Origin: Eisenbergiella tayi
GTDB lineage: Bacteria; Bacillota; Clostridia; Lachnospirales; Lachnospiraceae
Assembly: GCF_001881565.1 (NCBI RefSeq)
Contig: NZ_MPDJ01000002.1
Coordinates: forward strand, 356,578 to 420,577
Length of the DNA stretch: 64,000 bases
Direction: 5' to 3'
Shown piece by piece: positions 46,315-56,102 of the stretch (position 1 is the first letter of the stretch; each line of letters starts with the position of its first letter). The notes under the pieces were generated by a model, which was not told the origin of the DNA, did not search any database, and was given only the letters and a program-made list of their open reading frames with translations. The translations under genes and the position numbers were made by a program.

Positions 46315-47201
46315 ATTTTTCTCGATATCTCCACCGAATCCGGAACCAGCTCTTCATGTATGGCAACAGAATAATCTTTATACTGCCTCGGATAAATCAC
46401 ATCCTCATTTTTCTTGACCTCAACCGCATCAAACAGTTTATATGCGGGGCAGTCCCCCAACTCTTTACTGTGTTTGAAAACAATTAATTCCCTCACAGCC
46501 ATCTTTCCTCTGGCCGCCGAATGATCAATTTCAAACATATTAATAATGGATTCCCAAAGCAGTTCCAAATCCTCTTCTGAAAATCCGGTTACTTTGCGGG
46601 CAAGGTTGGCAGAAATATATCCTTCTGCACGATAGAGGGCATATGGCACAATATTTTTTCTACCCATTTCCGTGCTTTTATTTTCAGCATCTTTTTCCGT
46701 GGTAATTGCCACACGGGTAATCGTTACTTCCTGGCTTATGATCGGATCAATACTCCGGGCAAATCCCAGCTGTACCGGACCGCGTACCTGTCCGCAGTTT
46801 AACGCGGCTTTTACAAATGTAGTCATAACTGCGCCAAAGGTTCTGATATCATAGAAATTTTCGCACATGAAATCACGGATTTTTCTGTCCACATCGGGAT
46901 CTTTTTTCTTCAGCTCCTTAATATCCTTTTCATTCGTATTCAGATATTCATAGGCCGTATTATCGCTGCGGTTTAACGGCACATCTTCCTTAATATAAAT
47001 TTTATAGCCTTCGCTGTCTTCCTTTACTGTCTCCACATAATTTCGGATCTTCCTTTTCAGGCAGACATCCGTTACAATTCCATAGCCGCTTTCCGGATCA
47101 ATTCTGGGCAGGTTGCCGGCATCCGGATCCCCGTTGGGATTTCCATTCTCCACATCAAATAATATGACAAATTCATACCTGTTTTTTATTGCTTCTCCCA
47201 T
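46311..47201 (-). CDS. cas7: Cas7c (Csd2), Cascade backbone
   Basis: A 296-residue protein. ATG 47201 has AGGAGG 6 nt upstream; the frame extends 27 codons further inside cas8c. The N-terminal YEFVILFDVENGNPNGDPDA is the signature of type I-C Cas7/Csd2. Several copies coat the crRNA in Cascade. It starts 1 bp after the cas8c stop. Confidence 0.96.
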   Translation of the reverse strand: MGEAIKNRYEFVILFDVENGNPNGDPDAGNLPRIDPESGYGIVTDVCLKRKIRNYVETVKEDSEGYKIYIKEDVPLNRSDNTAYEYLNTNEKDIKELKKKDPDVDRKIRDFMCENFYDIRTFGAVMTTFVKAALNCGQVRGPVQLGFARSIDPIISQEVTITRVAITTEKDAENKSTEMGRKNIVPYALYRAEGYISANLARKVTGFSEEDLELLWESIINMFEIDHSAARGKMAVRELIVFKHSKELGDCPAYKLFDAVEVKKNEDVIYPRQYKDYSVAIHEELVPDSVEISRKI

Positions 47202-47202
47202 G

Positions 47203-48981
47203 TTACTGCTCCTCCTTATCCTTTTTTTCGTATCTTTTTTGTGTCTGGTGATAGTAGCCCAGAATAAACATTCCCTGCTCATCCAGCGTCAGTCTCCTCG
47301 GATAAGCTGCATTCATATCTTCCGATGCTGTTATTTTATCCTGAAGATCACCCAATAATGTCTCATAATCATTTTTCTTTTTCCTGTTATTCAACTTTCT
47401 GATATGGCTGTTTTTAAGTTTAAGCAATACGGGAAAAATAGAAGCGGGTGTGGCACAGGCAGAATTGAAATATCTGTCCTTAATCGTAGCATTGATATCC
47501 GGATTGGCATCCTTCTGAATCGCTTCCAGCACCGCAAACATTCTTCCCAGGGTGTAGGCGGTATTTTTACTGTCCTCGTTAAGGGCCATGGTGATCTCCT
47601 CCTTATCACAAGTCGTATTTCTCAGAAGAAAGGCCTTGATAATCGCGGCTCTTCCCCGTGTTATTTTATAAATTCCAATGCTGCTGTCATCCTGTTCCGA
47701 ACGGATTCTCCCCATAACGGACTGGAATAAAGAATCCGGATATCTGTCTCCTGAAATAATCGCCCGATAAACAGCGCCTGCCATATTGGGAACCGGCTTT
47801 TTATCCCTTGACTTTTTATTTACCGTTTCCATCAGCATACGCCAGACTCCTAAATATTTGATTCCGTCCGTCTGAGGCCGGATTATGTCCATCCTGTCAT
47901 AATGCGCCTTCAGATTCTTCAGAATATTTCCAAAACTGTCCTGATAAAAGAAGCGTACAGCTATTCTTGCGGCATTCGGAGCCAGTCCTAAAATATAAAA
48001 TTTCTGAGACAGGGATAAATTTTCCGCAACACCGGATATATTAACTGCCTTTCCTGATTCCAGGTTTTTAAAAACACCATCCACAATTTCACAATTATCC
48101 ATCGTCGGTTCCGACATACTCAAAAAGATATCCTGATAGGCTTCTTCTCCATCCTCAGACCAATAAACTATGGTAGTATCACCTATCATAGAAACATGCC
48201 GCCTGTCCGCCAGCAGATGATTCAGTGCGGTAGTATAAGCATAAACCGCATAATTTCCCACCGGAGCGTTATAACTCTGCTCCTTCCCATAAGATTCAAA
48301 TGCAGGTGCATTAAAGGATACCAGAGCCGCGCCGCTGGACTGTGCTCCCTGTACACCTTTAATATTTCCATGGATCCGGGCGATTTCTGTCTTTTTCCCG
48401 GTCACCAGACAGGTACCGGTTATTCCTTCCTCTAAATTCTGACGGTAATTCTCCCATGCCTCCACCACCGCTGTATCTGTATGTACATACTCATCTTCTA
48501 CCCAGAAAACCAGGTTAGCACCGGCGGTAATCTCATCCAGAACTTCTGAAACCAAACAATTCTCTTCCGCCTTATCCGGATCCCAGCTTTCAAAATAATG
48601 CTTAACCGCCTCAGCCGCAGGACAATCTGTTTCCCGCAGTATTTCCAAATGTTTCTCCTTTGCACATAGAAAACATTCTCTGGAGCGTTCCGGTTTTCCT
48701 TTATTATCAATTCCCAGAAAATAACTGGAATTATCGCATAAAAAATTAGCGGTTACTCCGGAAGAACGGGTGATCATCTGAGGAACTTTAAGTTTCTGCG
48801 GTTCCCAGACCGTTTTCTTTCCCTTCGGAACCTCGTTTTTTAAGGAAATAATCCGTTTTAAATCTCCATTCGGGGACAGCTCCAGCGCAAAGGATACCCG
48901 TGCAATGCACCAGCCCGGCCGGGTAATTTCACCTTTTTGCTCCAGCGCCTCATAGTACTGCACCAGTGACTGCAGGATCAT
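47203..48981 (-). CDS. cas8c: Cas8c (Csd1), Cascade large subunit
   Basis: A 592-residue protein, the normal size for Cas8c/Csd1. ILQSLVQYYEAL at the start, FLCDNSSYFLGID and ECFLCAKEKHLEIL near residues 95-130, and FYILGLAPNAARIAVRFFY near the middle are family features. It recognises the PAM and recruits Cas3. The ATG overlaps the cas5c stop by 4 nt. In this subtype an internal start in cas8c often yields the small subunit Cas11c; I did not fix its position. Confidence 0.95.
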   Translation of the reverse strand: MILQSLVQYYEALEQKGEITRPGWCIARVSFALELSPNGDLKRIISLKNEVPKGKKTVWEPQKLKVPQMITRSSGVTANFLCDNSSYFLGIDNKGKPERSRECFLCAKEKHLEILRETDCPAAEAVKHYFESWDPDKAEENCLVSEVLDEITAGANLVFWVEDEYVHTDTAVVEAWENYRQNLEEGITGTCLVTGKKTEIARIHGNIKGVQGAQSSGAALVSFNAPAFESYGKEQSYNAPVGNYAVYAYTTALNHLLADRRHVSMIGDTTIVYWSEDGEEAYQDIFLSMSEPTMDNCEIVDGVFKNLESGKAVNISGVAENLSLSQKFYILGLAPNAARIAVRFFYQDSFGNILKNLKAHYDRMDIIRPQTDGIKYLGVWRMLMETVNKKSRDKKPVPNMAGAVYRAIISGDRYPDSLFQSVMGRIRSEQDDSSIGIYKITRGRAAIIKAFLLRNTTCDKEEITMALNEDSKNTAYTLGRMFAVLEAIQKDANPDINATIKDRYFNSACATPASIFPVLLKLKNSHIRKLNNRKKKNDYETLLGDLQDKITASEDMNAAYPRRLTLDEQGMFILGYYHQTQKRYEKKDKEEQ

Positions 48982-49637
48982 CGAACCACCTCACAATCCC
49001 TCACATCCAAAACTCCGTTTTTCAATTTAGCCCTGAAAAACATGGGCTGTATATCGTCCGGATTGGAGTAATCAAAATCATACAGCATATATCCCAAATC
49101 CTTCACCTCTCCCGGATAGGCCGTATCAATCTCATCCTCATCGAACAGAGCAAAATTAGCGGGGAACTCCCTGCATCCAAAATAAGGCATGTGATAGCAC
49201 TCCCCCTTCCTCAGCCGACGCATGATAATATCCTTGAATTTTCCCGGATTATCTCCGGCAGCGGCACGCTCTGTCATTTCAAAATGAGCCTCTATCACAT
49301 ATTCAACCTCTCTCAGCAGAATTGCCGCTCTTTGCACAATCTCCTCCTTGCTGCTGATGTAAAGTGGCTTTTCGCCTCCGTTCATAACTGTCAGGACATT
49401 ACTTGCAAGAACCTTGCTTTTCACCTCGTTTCTGCGGACACTTGTAAAACGGATCGGCTTTCTGACATAGATTTTATCAACCTCCCAGCGCATTCCCGGA
49501 TGCCAGTATATTGCTTCCAGAATCCCTCTGGCTGCTGAAGGTGTCATCACATCGTAGCTGCACCGCTCTACCTTCATTTCCGGACGTGAAAAGAGTGCCA
49601 GTTCTCCCCACACCCGCACTTTTACTCCATGGCTCAT
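48978..49637 (-). CDS. cas5: Cas5c crRNA-processing subunit
   Basis: A 219-residue protein with AGGAGG before its ATG. KVRVWGELALFSRPEMKVER and YDVMTPSAARGILEAIYWHP are typical Cas5c (Csd5) motifs. In type I-C it replaces Cas6 and cuts the repeat RNA, then stays on the 5' handle. Two crRNA-processing enzymes (this one and Cas6 at 39933) therefore coexist in the locus. Confidence 0.96.
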   Translation of the reverse strand: MSHGVKVRVWGELALFSRPEMKVERCSYDVMTPSAARGILEAIYWHPGMRWEVDKIYVRKPIRFTSVRRNEVKSKVLASNVLTVMNGGEKPLYISSKEEIVQRAAILLREVEYVIEAHFEMTERAAAGDNPGKFKDIIMRRLRKGECYHMPYFGCREFPANFALFDEDEIDTAYPGEVKDLGYMLYDFDYSNPDDIQPMFFRAKLKNGVLDVRDCEVVR

Positions 49638-49673
49638 GTATTTCCTCCTCCCTTTATCACGGTCAACTGTATT

Positions 49674-51812
49674 TCAGAATATGACTGCATCTCCTCTTTC
49701 CACCTTTATCTGCAGTCCCATTTCTTCCGTATACTGTTCCTTATTTCTCAGTATAAAAAAGCCAAGTTCCAGAGCTTCCAATCTCCCTGCCCCGTTCAAT
49801 TTTTCAAAATCCTCTTCATACACATTTACACAATATTGCCCTATGTCTCTGATAAGCTGACGGGAGCATTCCCCTCTTCTGAGCCGCTCCACCAGAATTT
49901 CCGCTTCCGGATCCCGGTCTATCAAAATTGTCCTGGTATTATTTTCAATCAGCCTGAACTGTTCGGCTACTGCAGCAAAAGGAAACAGGAACGATTTTCC
50001 ACCCGCTTCCATTTGTTCTATAATTTTTTTGGAATCCAGGCTCTCTCCCCTGAAATGATACAGACGATTAAAGTAATCTGCAATTGCTTCCAAAGAAGCA
50101 ATATCTTCCTGTTTCTCCGCAACCTGCTGTGCCACAGAAACCGGAAGCCTTAATGACTGAGGAATATGAAGCTCTTCTGCATTTTCCAGAGTAAAAATGG
50201 TTGTCACACAGTCTTCTTTCGCTCTCTTTCCCTCTCTGTTGCATCTTCCTGCTGCCTGTATCATAGAATCCACTCCGGCCATTTCCCGAAATACGGTCGG
50301 AAAATCAAAGTCCACTCCGGCTTCTACAAGGCTTGTAGCTATAAGTCTGCAGGGAAGTCCCATTTTCAGTCTGTTTCTAATCTCAGCCAATACCTTTTTA
50401 CGATGCCTGGGATACATAAATGTCGACAGATGATATGTCCCCTCCGTCTCCTTTATTTCATTAAATATCTGCTGAACTTTTTTTCTGCTGTTAAGAATAC
50501 AAAGTACCTGTATTTGTTCTTTTAACTGATTTACCAGAAATTCTTCTGTTATTTCTCCTGCATTTCTGAAAACCGTCCGTCTGAAAAAAGCATATTGCTC
50601 CTGTATTTCAGGGCATATCTCCATCGCTTCCAGCTGGGGAGGGAAAAAAGATTGCAGGGAGGGCTGAGTTGCAGTACAAAGCACGGCCGTACTGTGATAA
50701 TTGTATACCAGCTCACTGATTGCCTGAACGCATGGTTTTAAATAATTTACGGGCAGCATCTGCGCCTCGTCAAAAATAATTACACTGTTTGTTATATTAT
50801 GCAGCTTCCTGCATTTGGAGGTTTTATTGGAAAATAAAGATTCAAAGAACTGGACATTTGTAGTTACCACGACAGGACAATCCCAGTTTTCAGAAGCGAG
50901 CTGTATTTTATTCAGTTTGTCCGGTTCCTCATACACTACATTGCAATGATCCTCAAGAACGTTGTTTTCCCCCAGGATATCTTTAAACACCTGTGCATTT
51001 TGTTCGATAATGCTCGTGTATGGAATTACGTAAATAACTCTGTCCAGATGATGTTCTGCCGCATGCTGAAGAGCAAAGGCAAGAGAGGATATTGTTTTTC
51101 CCCCGCCGGTAGGAACAGTGAGCCGGAAAATACCCTGCTTCTCTTTTCCTTTTTCCAGACAAGCTTTAAGTATCTGTGTCCTTCTTCCATTTACGGTGGA
51201 TATATCGCCATGATCAAGCCATGGCTCTACGTGATGAAACAAACGGTCGAATAATGTTTCTATGGAATCGAAAACTCCTCTTTTGATTGTTCCGTCAGTC
51301 ATAAATTTTTCTGTATCCAGATAATCCGCATCCACAAGACAGGAGAATAAAATGCGAATAAAAAAAGACAGACTAAATCCGCCTTTTCCAAGCTGTTTGA
51401 GTGGAGGCGGAGGAAATACAGGAATCTTAACTTCCTTTCGGAATTCCTGATAATCATCAGTTTGTTTCCGCATTCTGCCCATTAATGTGGCTTCGCCTCC
51501 CACGTCGGCCGCACTTCCTCCATCTAAAAGTCCGGTATGATGCCCTGATATACAATATGCGCAGACATAATTATGTCTTTGATATAATTCCCTGGCACCT
51601 GCAGTGGCATGGTCCGTCAGCTTTCCCCCATGAATACGCTTCTGAAAACTATCGGAATATTTGCCGATATCATGCATCATGCCGCAGCCATATCCCCAAG
51701 CTTCAGATCCAAATGCAGAGGCAAATTCACCTGCTAATTCAGCAGTCCCCTCCAGATGCTCAAGAATACTTTGTTCACGAAGCTTATCTTCACTGATATG
51801 AGCTAAGAACAT
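49674..51812 (-). CDS. cas3: Cas3 helicase-nuclease, type I-C
   Basis: A 712-residue protein with GGAGG before its ATG. The N-terminal HD nuclease has SILEHLEGT, MMHDIGKYSDSF and SGHHTGLLDGG. The helicase has TVPTGGGKTIS (Walker A), IIFDEAQMLPVN (Walker B, DEAQ) and AAGRCNREGKR (motif VI). It degrades DNA unwound by Cascade. It is the first gene of the I-C operon; the promoter should lie in 51813-51982. Confidence 0.97.
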   Translation of the reverse strand: MFLAHISEDKLREQSILEHLEGTAELAGEFASAFGSEAWGYGCGMMHDIGKYSDSFQKRIHGGKLTDHATAGARELYQRHNYVCAYCISGHHTGLLDGGSAADVGGEATLMGRMRKQTDDYQEFRKEVKIPVFPPPPLKQLGKGGFSLSFFIRILFSCLVDADYLDTEKFMTDGTIKRGVFDSIETLFDRLFHHVEPWLDHGDISTVNGRRTQILKACLEKGKEKQGIFRLTVPTGGGKTISSLAFALQHAAEHHLDRVIYVIPYTSIIEQNAQVFKDILGENNVLEDHCNVVYEEPDKLNKIQLASENWDCPVVVTTNVQFFESLFSNKTSKCRKLHNITNSVIIFDEAQMLPVNYLKPCVQAISELVYNYHSTAVLCTATQPSLQSFFPPQLEAMEICPEIQEQYAFFRRTVFRNAGEITEEFLVNQLKEQIQVLCILNSRKKVQQIFNEIKETEGTYHLSTFMYPRHRKKVLAEIRNRLKMGLPCRLIATSLVEAGVDFDFPTVFREMAGVDSMIQAAGRCNREGKRAKEDCVTTIFTLENAEELHIPQSLRLPVSVAQQVAEKQEDIASLEAIADYFNRLYHFRGESLDSKKIIEQMEAGGKSFLFPFAAVAEQFRLIENNTRTILIDRDPEAEILVERLRRGECSRQLIRDIGQYCVNVYEEDFEKLNGAGRLEALELGFFILRNKEQYTEEMGLQIKVERGDAVIF

Positions 51813-51982
51813 AATGTTCCTCCAAAAGTGTGGTGTTTTTTGTTTATTTTACCTTGCTAATTATAGCATGAAATATATTTTTTGTTTATAATTACTATTT
51901 TTATGTAGATGTTGGAAATATTTTTTGATACTTGACACGGTAAAGGCTTCGAGCAGTATGTGAACTCTATGGATATTAATCT

Positions 51983-53076
51983 AATTCAATCCATGAAGTT
52001 GCATCCGATTCGACAAAGACCGCCTGGCCCCCGATGCCTTGATCATGTTTATTTCAATCCACGAAGCCGCATAGGCCTCGACAGATGACAATGATTACGG
52101 AACCTGTATGGTAGATATTTCAATCCACGAAGCCGCATAGGCTTCGACTCAAAACCTTTTTATATTTTTCCATCGTTTGCTGGATTTCAATCCACGAAGC
52201 CGCATAGGCTTCGACACCTGGCGTGATGTTATAAAAGCCATGGATTATAAATTTCAATCCACGAAGCCGCAAAGGCTTCGACAATTGCCGGCGGGTAGGA
52301 TATATTATGCCGGGAGATTTCAATCCACGAAGCCGCAAAGGCTTCGACAAGACAAGGAGGTGAAAACATGAACGACGATGAAGTATTTCAATCCACGAAG
52401 CCGCAAAGGCTTCGACTTCTTCATGGTTTCCATGCCTCCTTCATGCGCCATTTCAATCCACGAAGCCGCAAAGGCTTCGACCGGTATCGTATTTATGTGG
52501 TGGGGCGTTCGTAAGGATTTCAATCCACGAAGCCGCAAAGGCTTCGACCATTGTCCATTTTGCCGTGTCAAATGAGGAAGAAATTTCAATCCACGAAGCC
52601 GCAAAGGCTTCGACGGCGTTGGCCCAAATACAAGGATCAATATATACATTTCAATCCACGAAGCCGCAAAGGCTTCGACAATTCCCGCATTATCGCTTGG
52701 TAAAGGATATTAACATTTCAATCCACGAAGCCGCAAAGGCTTCGACGTATTGCCTGGTAGAGGCCATGGGGAGCCTGGATATTTCAATCCACGAAGCCGC
52801 AAAGGCTTCGACATAAGCACTGGTGCCTGATAGAGAATGAGTATGATTTCAATCCACGAAGCCGCAAAGGCTTCGACGGCCTTATGCTGTCCGGAAGATT
52901 AAGGGTTACAAATTTCAATCCACGAAGCCGCAAAGGCTTCGACAATAATATCACAGTGGAGTAAAGCTGGCTTTTACCTATTTCAATCCACGAAGCCGCA
53001 AAGGCTTCGACTCAATTTTGAAAGTCACACTCTTTTGTACAGCAATTTCAATCCACGAAGCCGCAAAGGCTTCGAC
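51983..53076 (-). CRISPR. CRISPR array E, 17 repeats
   Basis: 17 repeats of 32 bp with 16 spacers of about 33-36 bp. Stem arms are GAAGCC / GGCTTC with centre GCAAA in the leader-proximal repeats and GCATA in those near the trailer. The leftmost repeat (51983) is strongly degenerate. A further relic (TAAAGGCTTCGAG, ending 51953) suggests the array once extended toward cas3. The leader is at the right. Confidence 0.97.
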
Positions 53077-53248
53077 AGCAAAAACATCCAAAAAACAATC
53101 TCATTTTTAAAAACAATCTATACACATATTATAATATCCCCACTCACAATAACCACATTTTAATCATTTTCTATCTTTTCACCATTAAATCCACCATTTT
53201 TCAGGTGCGAATCTCCCGGGATTTTCATGTACACTTCCTATTCGCACC
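53077..53248 (-). promoter_or_regulatory. Leader of array E with conserved inverted-repeat element
   Basis: It starts AGCAAAAACATCCAAAAAAC, close to leader C. GGTGCGAAT and ATTCGCACC occur at 53204-53248, 128 bp from the last repeat. Confidence 0.85.
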
Positions 53249-53607
53249 AAATAACTCAATTCTCAAATATCACAATTGACCAACTATTTTCTCAAATCCT
53301 CCATTCATATCATCAAAAAACTTACCTTCCAAAAGCCTAATACCATAAATAAAAGTATATCACATATTTTTCAAAATGATAAGAAACTTTCTTCTCCATT
53401 TCGTAAATTACTCAAATTTCAATTTTTATTCTCAACACTATCCAGTAACCCCTTCCCCCTCATTCCCCTCAACTCTTCCCAAGAATTATCTTCCTATTTC
53501 ATACACGCAAGTGTATAATTACCATAGATAAATAAATTAAAAATAACTGTTCTGCAAAATAAAATCAATCATATCATCATACACACAAACTGAATGGGGT
53601 ACAAATT
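53249..53607. other. AT-rich intergenic stretch before the sensor kinase
   Basis: About 360 bp of AT-rich sequence, which should include the promoter of the kinase at 53608. I see no gene in it. It marks the right edge of the immunity island. Confidence 0.5.
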
Positions 53608-56019
53608 ATGTCTGCTGATAATCTGTCCAACCTGCTGAATGCACTGACAGAAACCAGTGTTTACGTTATTGAAGAAACCAGCCACAAGCTCTTATATTTT
53701 AACCAGCGCTGCCAGAATACCAGCCGCGGCAAAGCGGTCCTGGGAACGGAATGTCATAAGGTCTGGCCCGAAGTCTGCTCAAATTGCCCTCTGGACGGAA
53801 TGGGGACAAACTCTTCCAATCATATTGTCTGTTATGATCCGCTTTTGGAAACCACGGTGGATGTTACTGCCAACCGGATTCTCTGGGATGGCCATATTCC
53901 GGCGGTAGTTGTCACTGCGACTCCGCACCGTCTGAATTTTGAAGAAGAGCAGGGTCTGCAAAAAGTTGAGAGGATGTATGCTCAAAGCCTTGTAACAGTA
54001 TTCGGTGAGTGTGTTATAGCCAATCTGACTGCTGATACGTATGTAAACTGCCAGAAGGATATGATGTGGACTGATATTCCGGAGCGGGGAAAATTTGCAG
54101 CGGAAAACCAGAGATATGCTCTCCGGACTCTGCATCCGGATGATCTGGATACCTTCAATAAATATTTCTCACGGAATGCCCTGCTGTACTATTTTGGAAA
54201 GGGGAAAAAACAAATCACACGGAAGCTGCGCCGCATAAGCAATGACGGCAGCTACCATATGGTGGAGTTCACTGCCGCCAAAATCGACCCTCTCGGAGAT
54301 GAAGAATACTGGTGCGTTCTGGTATTCCGGGATGTCCAGGAAGAATATATCCTGGAACAGCAGAAAAATGTGGAGATCAGCCAGTTAGCCACAGCCGCCA
54401 AAATCGCATATCAGATGCTGCTTTCGGTCAATCTGACCAAAAATACCTTTCATATGCTGGAATATAACCGCTATCCGATTAAAAATCCGGGAGCACAGGG
54501 CTGTTTCGATACGCTCATTGAAACCGAGCTTACCACCGTACATCCGGATTACCAGGAAGAATTTATACGGAAATATTCCAGACAATCTATGATTGATGCC
54601 TTTTCCAGAGGCGAGCGTATTATAAGCATGGAGGTTCCCCATCTCGGAGAAGACGGCATTTACCATTGGAATTTCACACAGGCGGTTCAGGTTGTGAGTC
54701 CCTATACTGATGATCTGATTGAAATCACCTTATCCAGAAACATTGATGAGGATCGCCGGGTACAGGAGGAAACTCTTGAAAAAGAGCGCCGTTCCAAGCT
54801 TCTTCTGGAGGACGCCCTGCAAAAGGCGGAAAAGGCCAACCAGGCAAAAAGTGATTTTCTTTCAAAGATGAGCCATGATATCCGTACTCCCATGAATGCC
54901 GTTATCGGTATGACTCAATTAGCCCAGCTTCATCTGAAGGATGAAGATAAACTGAAGGATTACCTGCAGAAAATCACGATTTCCGGCACACATCTGCTTA
55001 ACCTTATTAACGAAGTCCTGGACGTCAGCAAAATTGAAAGCGGTATGCTTGAATTGGATGAACGTGAATTTAACCTGAATGATTTGGTTCGGGATGTGGC
55101 AGAAATGATTCATCTTTCTGTTGAAAACAGACGGCAGAAATTTTCCCTTATTATTGACGACAGTCTTCATGCCCAGGTTCTGGGAGACAAGCAGCGGCTG
55201 GAGCAGATACTGGTCAACATTCTGGACAACGCTTCCAAGTATACCGGCGAAGAAGGAAACATTTCCTTTTCCCTGGAAGAGCTGAAAAAGAATGAGCAGC
55301 ATGTAGGCACCTATCGTTTCACGGTAGAGGATACGGGTATAGGAATGAAACCGGAATATATTTCCCATATTTTTGAACCCTTCAGCCGTGCTGATGACAG
55401 CCGTACCAGCAAAATAACCGGAACCGGCCTTGGAATGACCATTGTAAAAAATCTTATCTCTATGATGAATGGCGATCTTCAGGTAGAAAGTGAATATGGA
55501 AAGGGTTCCCGTTTTGTCATCACCATCTGTCTTACGAAATGCGGGACACCTGCCGTATCCCCGCCTGAAAAACATCCCACGGAAGAAAACTTCCCCACAC
55601 TGCGGGCTCTTCTGGTCGAAGACAATGAACTGAACAGGCAGATAGCTACGGAAATGCTGGAAATTCTTCATGTCCGGGTAGAAACCGCAGAAAACGGACG
55701 GGAAGCTGTGAACGCTGTTTTATCCCATCCGCCTCTCTATTATGATATTATTTTTATGGATATTCAGATGCCCATATTAAATGGCTATGATGCTGCCAGG
55801 GAAATCCGGGCCTCCGGAAAGGAAAGGATAGATGAACTGCCAATCATAGCTATGACAGCCGATGCGTTTGCCGAAGACGTCAAGCATGCAGGACTTTCAG
55901 GAATGAACGGCCATCTGGCCAAACCCATTTCCATTGAACGCTTAAGGGAAGCTCTCTCCAATTGTCTTTCGTGGAAATTGCACAATCAGGGGAGTTCTCC
56001 TTCCTGTGATGAATTTTAA
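53608..56019 (+). CDS. Hybrid sensor histidine kinase with PAS domains
   Basis: An 803-residue protein with GGGG 8 nt before its ATG. The N terminus has PAS-like segments (about 10-115, containing C-H-K-V-W-P-E-V-C-S-N-C-P; further PAS at about 140-250 and 260-375). A coiled linker precedes HisKA (KMSHDIRTPMNAVIGM, His about 423). The HATPase_c domain has ILDNASKYTGE, VEDTGIGM and GTGLGMTIVKN. The C-terminal receiver (about 665-790) has LLVEDNELNRQ and FMDIQMPILNGYDA with the phosphoryl Asp near 716. There is no membrane segment, so it is cytoplasmic. It faces a related kinase at 56101-58536. No separate response regulator is adjacent, and the signal is unknown. Confidence 0.93.
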   Translation: MSADNLSNLLNALTETSVYVIEETSHKLLYFNQRCQNTSRGKAVLGTECHKVWPEVCSNCPLDGMGTNSSNHIVCYDPLLETTVDVTANRILWDGHIPAVVVTATPHRLNFEEEQGLQKVERMYAQSLVTVFGECVIANLTADTYVNCQKDMMWTDIPERGKFAAENQRYALRTLHPDDLDTFNKYFSRNALLYYFGKGKKQITRKLRRISNDGSYHMVEFTAAKIDPLGDEEYWCVLVFRDVQEEYILEQQKNVEISQLATAAKIAYQMLLSVNLTKNTFHMLEYNRYPIKNPGAQGCFDTLIETELTTVHPDYQEEFIRKYSRQSMIDAFSRGERIISMEVPHLGEDGIYHWNFTQAVQVVSPYTDDLIEITLSRNIDEDRRVQEETLEKERRSKLLLEDALQKAEKANQAKSDFLSKMSHDIRTPMNAVIGMTQLAQLHLKDEDKLKDYLQKITISGTHLLNLINEVLDVSKIESGMLELDEREFNLNDLVRDVAEMIHLSVENRRQKFSLIIDDSLHAQVLGDKQRLEQILVNILDNASKYTGEEGNISFSLEELKKNEQHVGTYRFTVEDTGIGMKPEYISHIFEPFSRADDSRTSKITGTGLGMTIVKNLISMMNGDLQVESEYGKGSRFVITICLTKCGTPAVSPPEKHPTEENFPTLRALLVEDNELNRQIATEMLEILHVRVETAENGREAVNAVLSHPPLYYDIIFMDIQMPILNGYDAAREIRASGKERIDELPIIAMTADAFAEDVKHAGLSGMNGHLAKPISIERLREALSNCLSWKLHNQGSSPSCDEF

Positions 56020-56057
56020 GGAAAAAACGATACCTGATTATAAATATAAGTAAAACC

Positions 56058-56102
56058 AAGAAGGTAAATGACCATACATCCACAGTCATTTACCTTCTTT
56101 TC
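56058..56102. terminator. Bidirectional terminator between two kinases
   Basis: AAGAAGGTAAATGAC and GTCATTTACCTTCTT form a perfect 15-bp stem around a 12-nt loop. T runs on one side and A runs on the other allow it to work for both convergent genes. It overlaps the last bases of the minus-strand kinase. Confidence 0.85.

Noticed and set aside
23935..53076. Self-targeting spacers against genes of this window
   Set aside because: I noticed no spacer clearly matching a window gene by eye. A computed search would be needed, so nothing is claimed.
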